7,672 nt of DNA, taken from contig DIPE01000028.1 in assembly GCA_002427015.1 (NCBI GenBank), positions 1-7,672 on the forward strand. Direction: 5' to 3'. The stretch's first letter is position 1; the number at the start of each line of letters is the position of its first letter. Positions 1-5,794 of the stretch are shown here, in pieces. The notes under the pieces were generated by a model. It was given only the letters and a program-made list of their open reading frames with translations, was not told where the DNA came from and did not search any database. The DNA is from Firmicutes bacterium UBA5496 (GTDB lineage: Bacteria > Bacillota > Proteinivoracia > UBA4975). Made by a program: the position numbers and the translations under genes.

Positions 1-40
1 CAGCAGATGTCGTTTTTCATATTTAGCGGGTTTATCTTTT

Positions 41-1036
41 TTAGTTTATTTGCGTAAACAGAGTCTTTGAGTAAAATTCTATATCTGAAGGATTTATCAT
101 CTCATGGCGCTCCTTTACCGCCTTAAAATAGTGGCCAATTAATTCCCGTGGGATTATTTTATTTGATGAAGCGGTATTAGACAAATCCCCTCTGGTTACT
201 AACCACGGTTCCTCAGAATGGGTGAATCTCTCCAATGTTTTTCCGCTATAACAACAAAAGTTTTTGATTACACTATCAATTACAGCTTTTTCAAAAGTAG
301 TTAACGCTGACTCATCACATTTATCATCAATCTTAATTGGATCGAAGCAGTAAGTGCGATAACGGGAATATATCTCCCGATAAACAGGCCCATGAACCCA
401 TGCCTCGCAGTCAACTGGAAAGAGAAAAACATCTTTAAAGGCGTAATAAAACCCCTGAATATAATATAAGGCTTTTTGCAATGCCAGGGGGGTAAAGTCT
501 TCACATTTGCACAGCAAATAGTTAACGACTATGTCAATTTTAGCAAGGGGAGTGTTGGGAATCCCCAGCAATTCCTCCGTAGTGCGTTTACTCTTTTCAT
601 AAGCTGTTTGTGTTAAGTTAGCTTTGCTCCGCTCTAATAAGGTTAGGTAGGCATTAGGGTCGTTATAGATTCGTTGCAGCACATCCGAGTACTGTTTTGT
701 CGGCATATCGCCATCATAATATCTGCTGAAGGTCATTTCTCCCCAGCCTAATAGCAAAGAAAGGGGACGTTTTCCGATACCATACTTTTTTGGTAATTCC
801 ATTATCCTTTCATGTGAAATAATCCCGTTTCTTCCTCTAAACGCGTCATAAAGAGCTTTTAAATTATAATCTGCAACTTCTGCTACATATACATCTTCAC
901 CGCATTCATTACATACTGCCTGCTTACCAATGTATTCGTAGGTTTCTCCCTTTAAATCGTTTCTTAGTGTTACTGCCGACTCAAGATAACACACATCTTT
1001 TCTGCACGCCTCACAAAAAGTCACTCTTTCACCCAT
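41..1036 (-). CDS. Zinc-finger/HTH/Panacea (SocA, DUF4065) antitoxin-like regulator
   Basis: A 331-residue protein in three parts. Residues 8-45 carry a CxxC...CxxC pair (C8, C11, C42, C45) typical of the MqsA/YgiT zinc-finger module. Residues about 77-125 form an Xre/MqsA-type helix-turn-helix containing LLGWGEMTFSRYYDGD. Residues about 165-320 match the Panacea (SocA/DUF4065) fold, with LQKALYYIQGFYYA, EAWVHGPVYREIY and the late HSEEPW motif. Panacea proteins are known antitoxins that neutralise varied toxins, and MqsA-type N-termini bind their own promoter, so a DNA-binding antitoxin is inferred. The ATG at 1036 is preferred over an in-frame TTG at 1072, because the AGGAGG at 1050-1055 would lie inside the longer reading frame. 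The spacing from AGGAGG is 13 nt, or 10 nt from the adjacent GGGAG, which is somewhat long. The gene is visibly more AT-rich than the operon to its right. No toxin is in the window, and no terminator follows its stop. Confidence 0.87.
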   Translation of the reverse strand: MGERVTFCEACRKDVCYLESAVTLRNDLKGETYEYIGKQAVCNECGEDVYVAEVADYNLKALYDAFRGRNGIISHERIMELPKKYGIGKRPLSLLLGWGEMTFSRYYDGDMPTKQYSDVLQRIYNDPNAYLTLLERSKANLTQTAYEKSKRTTEELLGIPNTPLAKIDIVVNYLLCKCEDFTPLALQKALYYIQGFYYAFKDVFLFPVDCEAWVHGPVYREIYSRYRTYCFDPIKIDDKCDESALTTFEKAVIDSVIKNFCCYSGKTLERFTHSEEPWLVTRGDLSNTASSNKIIPRELIGHYFKAVKERHEMINPSDIEFYSKTLFTQIN

Positions 1037-1049
1037 AGTATTTTTTCTC

Positions 1050-1055
1050 CCTCCT
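1050..1055 (-). promoter_or_regulatory. Ribosome binding site fixing the antitoxin-like gene start
   Basis: The minus strand reads AGGAGGGAG upstream of ATG 1036. It lies inside the frame that would start at TTG 1072, so it argues for the shorter protein. The spacing of 10-13 nt is longer than usual. Confidence 0.65.
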
Positions 1056-1077
1056 TGAATATAAAAGTCCAATCAAC

Positions 1078-1096
1078 TACCTGAACAGGTATTCTA
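1078..1096 (-). promoter_or_regulatory. MqsA-like palindromic operator abutting a candidate -10 box
   Basis: The 14-bp inverted repeat TACCTG-AA-CAGGTA spans 1078-1091. Read as ACCT-N4-AGGT, it resembles the AACCT-N(2-4)-AGGTT palindromes recognised by E. coli MqsA (recalled, not searched). On the minus strand it directly follows TAGAAT (1091-1096), a 5/6 match to the -10 consensus. Only a poor -35 lies upstream of that box (about 1114-1119, ATTTCA). It sits 42 nt upstream of a gene whose N-terminus resembles MqsA, so autoregulation is a reasonable inference. Confidence 0.45.
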
Positions 1097-1174
1097 CCGG
1101 ATAGTTTCTTTTATGAAATGAAATGATTATTACACGTTTACTAGGCGACTACCATCATTCATTACATCACCGCC

Positions 1175-1234
1175 TTGATGCAATGATATCATTAATATAT
1201 GCACATTGTCAAATATTATGCATCAATTGATACA
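1175..1234. repeat. Nested palindromes around the distal antitoxin-gene promoter
   Basis: AATGATATCATT (1182-1193) is a perfect 12-bp palindrome covering the -10 box. TGCATCAATTGATACA (1219-1234) is a 16-bp palindrome with one mismatched pair, with a perfect core ATCAATTGAT at 1222-1231, and it lies just upstream of the -35. The octamer TTGATGCA (1175-1182) recurs inverted as TGCATCAA (1219-1226), bracketing the promoter. These could be operator half-sites for the HTH protein. The region is AT-rich, so some symmetry may be chance. Confidence 0.4.
1183..1212 (-). promoter_or_regulatory. Sigma-A-type promoter for the zinc-finger/Panacea gene
   Basis: On the minus strand TTGACA (1207-1212, a perfect -35) is followed after 18 nt by TATCAT (1183-1188, 5/6 match to TATAAT). 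Transcription would start near 1176, leaving a leader of about 140 nt before ATG 1036. That leader contains the MqsA-like palindrome and a 10-codon upstream ORF. Confidence 0.5.
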
Positions 1235-1276
1235 GCTTGCCTAAAAGTTAAACTCACAATTTCCACATTAACGAAG

Positions 1277-1326
1277 GGGCTGTCGCAAAACGTTTAATTA
1301 ATAACGTAGGGCGATAGCCCTTTTTT
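1277..1326 (+). terminator. Terminator-like hairpin at the left end of the MITE-like element
   Basis: GGGCTGTCGC (1277-1286) pairs with GCGATAGCCC (1311-1320) over 10 bp including one G-T pair. The inner arms ACGTT (1290-1294) and AACGT (1303-1307) can extend it, and six Ts follow at 1321-1326. It reads as a plus-strand intrinsic terminator, but no plus-strand gene precedes it in the window. The inner arm is a second, inverted and degenerate copy of the terminal repeat. Confidence 0.45.
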
Positions 1327-1400
1327 CCTTAGTTCTATCCAAGAAATGACCTCGCTCCAGGCCCTTTTCTCATTTTTGATGCATTTTTGGGTGTGACAAA

Positions 1401-1425
1401 ACAGGGGAAGGGGGGCTTCCCCTGT
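1401..1425. repeat. Perfect 10-bp hairpin inside the MITE-like element
   Basis: ACAGGGGAAG (1401-1410) and CTTCCCCTGT (1416-1425) are perfectly complementary around a five-G loop. No T-run follows on either strand, so it is not an intrinsic terminator. It is a strong secondary structure of unknown role. Confidence 0.6.
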
Positions 1426-1532
1426 GGATAGCCTGTTATTTGGGTTAGCATGATCGGGTGCTGAAGCCCGACCCAGCAGTTGATATATACTCTGGCTGTA
1501 AAGTATTTGTGTGCATACTTATATTTTACAGC

Positions 1533-1570
1533 AAAAGACGGCTTCTGGGTACTACCAGTTGCCGTCTTTT
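1533..1570 (-). terminator. Bidirectional terminator-like hairpin, likely end of the operon
   Basis: AAAAGACGGC (1533-1542) and GCCGTCTTTT (1561-1570) form a perfect 10-bp stem. A TT/TT internal bulge and a second CTGG/CCAG stem (1545-1548/1555-1558) cap it. The arms supply A- and T-runs in both directions. It lies 74 nt past the hydrolase gene stop, with no better candidate nearer, and so probably ends the minus-strand operon. It lies within the MITE-like element. Confidence 0.55.
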
Positions 1571-1643
1571 GTGTGTTTTTCAAGGGCCGTTAGTGCGACA
1601 GCCCCTTTATATTAGATCGCCATATTAGAATGATTAAAGAATT

Positions 1644-2651
1644 TTATAGAAGAGAGGCGCGAACAGATAGTAATCCTTGTGCTGTCTGAAGAAAATCAAT
1701 GTTGTTTGTCTTTATCACCATCTGCTGCACATCCTCGGGGAATGCGGCAATACCCCGCATCGCGCCACAAATCCCTGTAGACATGGCTGCGATTGTATCG
1801 GTATCTCCGCCGAGATTAGCGGCCAGTTTGGCGCATCGCCAGGGATCCCCTTCGGCAAGAACCACCAAAGCCAGAGCGGTAGGAACCGATTCACTGCTGA
1901 GCAAACCCGTGCCAATCTGCACCGGAAGCTGAGCAAGCACGGTCTCGGGCGCTTCCTGTTCTAAAAGCCCACGGGCCAGACCAATCTTTTCCGGCACTGA
2001 AGGTCCCGCGCCTGGATAGCCCAGGGTCTGACCGATTCTGCTTGCCTCTTCGGCAACTCCCATTAACTCCTTAAGATCTGAGTTTCCATCAATTCCGTAG
2101 GCATAAGCCGCAGCAATTGCAGCTGCTCCGGAGACAGCGTTTTGAGTGTTATGAGTTGGGATGCACACCTGATATGCCTTTTGCACCAGGCCTTTCAAGT
2201 CCTTCCAGTCAGAGATTATGCCCACCGGGGCGATGCGCATCGCCCCGCCATTTGTATTGCCCAGGCGTCCCGTCTCAGTAATAGGAACACCCCTGGCAAT
2301 TAAGTCAAACGCCCTTGTGCTGCTGGGGCCAAGAATAACCCCGGGCTGGCCCTGGCCGTTGCGAGCCCACTCCATTAAGCGTTTTCCCACTTCGGTAGGG
2401 TCAAGGCTGCCTTTGCCTTCAATCAACAGGTTAGCTATGATCATGGTCTGCTGAGTATCATCAGTAATATGCCCCCGGGGGAGTCCCCCTGTGAGGATAT
2501 TTTCTGTGGGGGCGTCTTCAAACCTGGTAACTTTGCCAAAATGCCCCCGGATTTGTTCAGGTGTCCACATTTCCACAGGCATGCCCAGGGCATCGCCAAC
2601 TGCTATTCCCATTAAGGCTCCGTGTATTCTGTCTAAAATCGCTCTGCTCAT
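1644..2651 (-). CDS. ADP-ribosylglycohydrolase family protein, YegU-like
   Basis: A 335-residue all-helical DraG/ARH-fold hydrolase of full length. The binuclear magnesium ligands appear intact: TDDT at 63-66 and GGDTDT at 281-286, the latter within the ANLGGDTDTIAAM block. GDALGMPVEMW (19-29), LGPSST (107-112), the NGGAMRIAP block (134-142) and the THNT histidine (H167) also fit the family. From memory these blocks resemble E. coli YegU more than DraG itself. The family cleaves N-glycosidic bonds of ADP-ribose or related ribosides. In this operon, release of a base from an imported riboside or its phosphate is inferred, rather than removal of ADP-ribose from proteins. No signal peptide is visible, so it is probably cytoplasmic. 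The ATG start has GGAGG 7 nt upstream and follows the ecfT stop by 25 nt. It is the last gene of the operon. Confidence 0.9.
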   Translation of the reverse strand: MSRAILDRIHGALMGIAVGDALGMPVEMWTPEQIRGHFGKVTRFEDAPTENILTGGLPRGHITDDTQQTMIIANLLIEGKGSLDPTEVGKRLMEWARNGQGQPGVILGPSSTRAFDLIARGVPITETGRLGNTNGGAMRIAPVGIISDWKDLKGLVQKAYQVCIPTHNTQNAVSGAAAIAAAYAYGIDGNSDLKELMGVAEEASRIGQTLGYPGAGPSVPEKIGLARGLLEQEAPETVLAQLPVQIGTGLLSSESVPTALALVVLAEGDPWRCAKLAANLGGDTDTIAAMSTGICGAMRGIAAFPEDVQQMVIKTNNIDFLQTAQGLLSVRASLL

Positions 2652-2676
2652 ATTAACTCCTCCGATACCCCGGGCA

Positions 2677-3465
2677 TCAACTCAGGACTCCAAACCCATA
2701 GTAGAAGCGGGCTGCGACGGCGATGACCGCAACTAGTATACCTGAAATTATCAGCACGTAATCCATGGCCCTGAACTTTAATTCATTCCAGCTTGTCCAC
2801 TGCTTATATACCCCAAAGCCCCGGTTAACCATGGCTATGGCTAATTGGTTAGCCATGAGAATGGCATTTACCAGCATCGGAATCATAATTGGGATATATG
2901 AACGAATCTGGCCGACGATTCCTTTGTCTGAAATCGCGGCGCCTCTCGCCCTTTGCGCTTCCAAGATACTCTTCATCTTCTTTTCCATTGTGGGTATAAA
3001 GCGCAGCCCTGTAGTGAGGATGATGCACACCTCATGGGGCAGGCCTGACCGCTTAAACACCTCCAAAAAATCATCAATTGGCGTGGTCAGCGTCAAAAGA
3101 GTTGAGGCCAGCACCATAATGAAAATACGCAGCAAAAAATTAATTCCTGTGAATAGCCTGGTGGTGACAGCCAAGCGCCTGCCAGGCAGCAGATAAAACA
3201 AGACCTTGGCGTTAGCGCTGCCGGTAAAAGTAGTGATCACAAGAATAAAGAGGAAAACCAGCAGCAATGGTTGCAATACTTTGAAGGTACGAGATAAAGG
3301 CAACCGGATTACCATGGCAACCAGGCAGACAGCCAGAGCAATCGTCAGATTGCAGAATGGGTGAGAAAACAGCATGGCAAGCAGCACCACAACGGCAAAG
3401 AGCACCAGTTTCGTGCGTGCATCGAGAACATGCAAGGCGGTTTTTTGCTGGATGTACTCAATCAC
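2677..3465 (-). CDS. ecfT: ECF transporter transmembrane component EcfT (CbiQ-like)
   Basis: A 262-residue membrane protein linking the ATPases to the substrate-binding subunit of an energy-coupling factor transporter. Hydrophobic segments are seen at about 19-34, 38-53, 65-80, 107-128 and 235-252. The two coupling-helix Arg-Gly motifs that contact the ATPases are present: QRARGA at 171-176 and VNRGFG at 213-218. The length is typical. It starts with GTG at 3465, whose bases overlap the upstream ATPase gene's TGA (GTGA, 4-nt overlap). Translation is therefore probably coupled, fitting stoichiometric assembly of the A-T module. A GGGGTG sequence about 9 nt upstream can act as ribosome binding site. 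Encoded in one operon with its own S component and ATPase, it belongs to a dedicated (group I) system rather than a shared module. Confidence 0.9.
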   Translation of the reverse strand: MIEYIQQKTALHVLDARTKLVLFAVVVLLAMLFSHPFCNLTIALAVCLVAMVIRLPLSRTFKVLQPLLLVFLFILVITTFTGSANAKVLFYLLPGRRLAVTTRLFTGINFLLRIFIMVLASTLLTLTTPIDDFLEVFKRSGLPHEVCIILTTGLRFIPTMEKKMKSILEAQRARGAAISDKGIVGQIRSYIPIMIPMLVNAILMANQLAIAMVNRGFGVYKQWTSWNELKFRAMDYVLIISGILVAVIAVAARFYYGFGVLS

Positions 3466-5195
3466 TGTAGTTTCACCCCAGTTCTAGTACAAATCTCGTC
3501 AATAAACTGCTCCTCTGTAAGCATCGTCTCCGCAAAACCTAAAAGTTGACCCAGACGCGTAACCTGCGGCGGCTGAATATAGGTTTGGGCTAATATTTCA
3601 TGTTGAGCAAACACATACTGAGGCGTGTCATCCAGCAGCAGTTCTCCTTCTTTCATGACCAACACCCGCTGGGCATAACGAGCCACCAAATCCATGTCAT
3701 GAGTAATCATCAAAATAGTGGTTCCTTGCTGCTGGAGCGAGGTGATAAGTTCCATAATCCTGTTGATGCCTCGCCAGTCCTGGCCGGTTGTGGGCTCATC
3801 CACTACAAGCAGCTTTGGCTCCAAGGCAAGAATCGATGCGACTGCCACCATTTGCCTCTCACCCCGCCCCAAGGAGAAAGGATGAGCTGCGCGCTGCTTG
3901 GTGAGATTGGTAATCTCCAGCACCTTGTCAATCCGTTCTGAGATTGTTGCGGCAGGAAGCTTGGCCATGTTCAGGCCGTAAGCGATTTCCTGTTCGACTG
4001 TAGCTGAGAATATCTGGTGATCGGGATTTTGAAAAACATAACCGATTTCTTGAGCGATTTGATTGGAGTTTAGACTTGAAACCTCATTTCCACCCAGCAA
4101 GACCCTGCCCTGCGTTGGCTGCAGGAGACCATTCAAGTGTTTGGCAAGGGTAGTTTTTCCCGCCCCATTCTGCCCAATAATCGCCACGAACTCTCCCGGG
4201 TAGATATCCAGGCTCAGGCCGCGAAGAGCAGTGTTCTTATTCGGGTAGGTATGTGACAGGTTCTGTATGGAAACCACCGGGGGCGCAGATTTATGTGCAG
4301 CTTGCTCTTTCACTACAGGCTTCGTTTGGGTATTCTTAGGACTGACGGGCAGGATCTTCTCGATCTGCTCTTTTGCTTCTGTAACGGTAAGCGGTATTTG
4401 CTCAGCTGTCAAAAGCCCAAGCTGCTGTAATTTCCAGCCTATTGACGCTACCTGCAGAGGCTTTATGCCGTATTGCTCAACCAGAGGATAATTGCTGAAT
4501 AATGTACGGGGCGCACCCTGCCACACTAATTTGCCTTCATGCACAATTAAAATCTCATCTGCCCGGCAGGCAATCTCCTCGCTGGAGTGCTCAATCGCCA
4601 AGATTGTCAAGGCCTGAGTCCGACGCAGATTCTCAATGGTGCTATAAATCTGCTCTCTGCCTAGGGGATCTAATTCTGAGGTGGGCTCATCGAGGACAAG
4701 AATCTCCGGCTGCATAGCGAGGACTCCGGCCACAGCCAAACGCTGTTTTTCTCCTCCCGACATCTGGCTGGTCTCACGGAGGCGAAAATCTGCCAGCCCC
4801 ACACTTTTGAGCGCAGCATCTATTCGCTCATCTATTTCTTCTTTGGGCACGAGAAAATTCCTGAGCCCAAAGGCAGTATCCTCTTCCACCGTGCGCCCGA
4901 AAATTTGGGTTTCGGGATCTTGCAAAACCAGTCCTAGTATTTCAGACATTCGCTGCACACGAACCTTTGCAACATTAGCGTTTTTTACGTTGACAGAACC
5001 AGATAGACTTCCTTCCAGGAGCTGGGGGATCAGGCCGTTGAGGCACATTGCCAAAGTTGTTTTGCCGGCGCCGGTTGGTCCTAAAATCACGGAAAACGTT
5101 CCCGGCTCGATTGAGAAGGATACTCCCTTCAGCACAGGCGCTTGGGACTTGGGATACTTGTATACCACATTTTCAATATTTATTGCTGCGTTCAC
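3462..5195 (-). CDS. Fused two-domain ECF transporter ATPase (EcfA-EcfA')
   Basis: A 577-residue protein holding both nucleotide-binding domains of an ECF transporter, as in YkoD-type fusions. Domain 1 (about 1-250) has Walker A GPTGAGKTT (39-47), Q92, signature MSGGEKQR (145-152), Walker B ILVLDEP (165-171) and H203. Domain 2 (about 306-577) has Walker A GQNGAGKTT (341-349), Q389, variant signature SLGRGERQ (441-448), Walker B LLVVDEP (462-468) and H499. A Lys/Pro/Thr-rich linker lies at about 280-305. Both catalytic glutamates (E170, E467) are present, so both ATP sites look competent. The start is GTG at 5195 with GAGGTG 5 nt upstream. It follows the S-component gene by 59 nt containing a strong hairpin and overlaps ecfT by 4 nt. 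It powers substrate import from the inner face of the membrane. Confidence 0.94.
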   Translation of the reverse strand: MNAAINIENVVYKYPKSQAPVLKGVSFSIEPGTFSVILGPTGAGKTTLAMCLNGLIPQLLEGSLSGSVNVKNANVAKVRVQRMSEILGLVLQDPETQIFGRTVEEDTAFGLRNFLVPKEEIDERIDAALKSVGLADFRLRETSQMSGGEKQRLAVAGVLAMQPEILVLDEPTSELDPLGREQIYSTIENLRRTQALTILAIEHSSEEIACRADEILIVHEGKLVWQGAPRTLFSNYPLVEQYGIKPLQVASIGWKLQQLGLLTAEQIPLTVTEAKEQIEKILPVSPKNTQTKPVVKEQAAHKSAPPVVSIQNLSHTYPNKNTALRGLSLDIYPGEFVAIIGQNGAGKTTLAKHLNGLLQPTQGRVLLGGNEVSSLNSNQIAQEIGYVFQNPDHQIFSATVEQEIAYGLNMAKLPAATISERIDKVLEITNLTKQRAAHPFSLGRGERQMVAVASILALEPKLLVVDEPTTGQDWRGINRIMELITSLQQQGTTILMITHDMDLVARYAQRVLVMKEGELLLDDTPQYVFAQHEILAQTYIQPPQVTRLGQLLGFAETMLTEEQFIDEICTRTGVKLQ

Positions 5196-5220
5196 TTTTT
5201 CACCTCTCTCAAGTAGATAA

Positions 5221-5248
5221 ATCCTCTGCCGCCCCGGCGGCAGAGGAT
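5221..5248 (-). promoter_or_regulatory. Intercistronic GC-rich hairpin between the S-component and ATPase genes
   Basis: ATCCTCTGCCGCC (5221-5233) and GGCGGCAGAGGAT (5236-5248) are perfectly complementary over 13 bp with a 2-nt nominal centre. The stem begins 6 nt after the S-component stop. On the minus strand only TTTATC follows, so it is at best a weak terminator. It more likely shields the upstream message 3' end or lowers transcript levels into the ATPase gene. It ends about 10 nt upstream of that gene's GAGGTG region. Confidence 0.7.
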
Positions 5249-5254
5249 CAGAGC

Positions 5255-5773
5255 TTAGATCAAATTACTTCCTGAGACTGCTTTATGAGCCAAAGCGGCA
5301 ATAATTATGTTAACACCTGAGGCCAGCGCCAGGAAGGGCATAACCCCGATAGCCATACCGATTCCGCCAACGAGCACTAAAGTAAATGCTGAGATTACGC
5401 CGTTGAGCAAGGTAGCGGCAATCACGGCCAAAATATAACCAAACTTCTTCTGGATATACCGGAAAGCCAGGGCCCATACTGCCATCTGACAGGCTATAAA
5501 AATGTGAATCGGAATACTTAAGGGGAATCCGATAACGGCTGCAGACAGAATATGACCAATCCCAATGACTATCATGCCTTCAATGCTGCCAAAGGCCAGG
5601 GCTGCAAAAAAACCGGGCGCAGAATCCAATCCGATAGTCCCGATGGGACTAGGAATCTTAATTAAGGCGCCAACTGCGCTGAGAGCGATAAAAATAGCTA
5701 TGATTGCGACACGCTTGACATTCCAAAAGGATTTGGTCATTTCCTGTTCCTCTTGCAGGACTGGTTTCGTCAT
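5255..5773 (-). CDS. ECF transporter substrate-binding S component, substrate unassigned
   Basis: A small, very hydrophobic protein of 172 residues from this start, the usual size for an S component. Five or six membrane segments are visible after a short polar N-terminus. The first contains an AxxxA motif (A26-A30, within AIFIALSAVGA) like those that pack against EcfT. The conserved-looking loop IKIPSPIGTIGLDSAPGFF (38-56) is the most likely ligand-lid region. The start is uncertain. ATG 5773 has AAAGGA 8 nt upstream and is chosen. ATG 5782 would abut its ribosome site. ATG 5740 has GAGGA 7-8 nt upstream and is a real alternative that removes 11 residues. The gene lies 21 nt after the kinase gene. 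Known nucleoside-type S components (CblT for alpha-ribazole, QrtT for queuosine) are possible relatives, but I cannot assign one. Confidence 0.82.
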   Translation of the reverse strand: MTKPVLQEEQEMTKSFWNVKRVAIIAIFIALSAVGALIKIPSPIGTIGLDSAPGFFAALAFGSIEGMIVIGIGHILSAAVIGFPLSIPIHIFIACQMAVWALAFRYIQKKFGYILAVIAATLLNGVISAFTLVLVGGIGMAIGVMPFLALASGVNIIIAALAHKAVSGSNLI

Positions 5774-5794
5774 ATTAAACATCCTTTCCGCTGA

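Larger units (their letters stand above)
1274..1607. mobile_element. MITE-like element with 14-bp terminal inverted repeats
   Basis: AAGGGGCTGTCGCA at 1274-1287 is exactly repeated in inverse at 1594-1607 (TGCGACAGCCCCTT). The ends resemble GGGGCTGTCGCA-type insertion-sequence termini seen in Firmicutes (recollection, no family assigned). The 334-bp interior has no recognisable transposase; the one longer open frame (complement of 1335-1583) looks like chance. The interior is rich in hairpins (1277-1320, 1401-1425, 1533-1570). This suggests a non-autonomous miniature element or a deletion remnant of an IS. I could not find a convincing target-site duplication in the flanks, so the exact ends are uncertain. 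Confidence 0.6.

Noticed and set aside
1..20. Start of a downstream minus-strand gene (ATG at 20, MKNDIC...)
   Set aside because: Only six codons are visible and there is no clear ribosome binding site, so it is mentioned in the findings but not annotated.
1037..1072. Longer version of the zinc-finger/Panacea protein starting at TTG 1072
   Set aside because: The 12 extra residues would be encoded by the ribosome binding site of ATG 1036, and no site precedes the TTG.
1335..1583. 82-codon open frame on the minus strand inside the MITE-like element
   Set aside because: It has no recognisable domain and its codons run through the hairpin stems of the element. It also lacks a convincing ribosome site, so it is probably a chance frame in a structured non-coding element.
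1037..1643. CRISPR array or tRNA/riboswitch in the long spacer
   Set aside because: There are no regularly spaced direct repeats, no cloverleaf, and no riboswitch core I recognise. The repeats present are inverted and fit a transposable element, operators and hairpins.
1644..2651. DraG-type regulator of nitrogenase or a protein-de-ADP-ribosylating defence enzyme
   Set aside because: The fold is shared, but no nif, DraT or ADP-ribosyltransferase gene is nearby. Its sequence blocks and neighbours fit the YegU/nucleoside setting better.
2765..3196. 143-codon plus-strand open frame opposite ecfT
   Set aside because: It mirrors hydrophobic codons of ecfT on the other strand and has no independent support.
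4681..5220. 179-codon plus-strand open frame opposite the ATPase gene
   Set aside because: It is antisense to a clear two-domain ABC ATPase with all motifs intact and resembles no protein family. It is a shadow frame.
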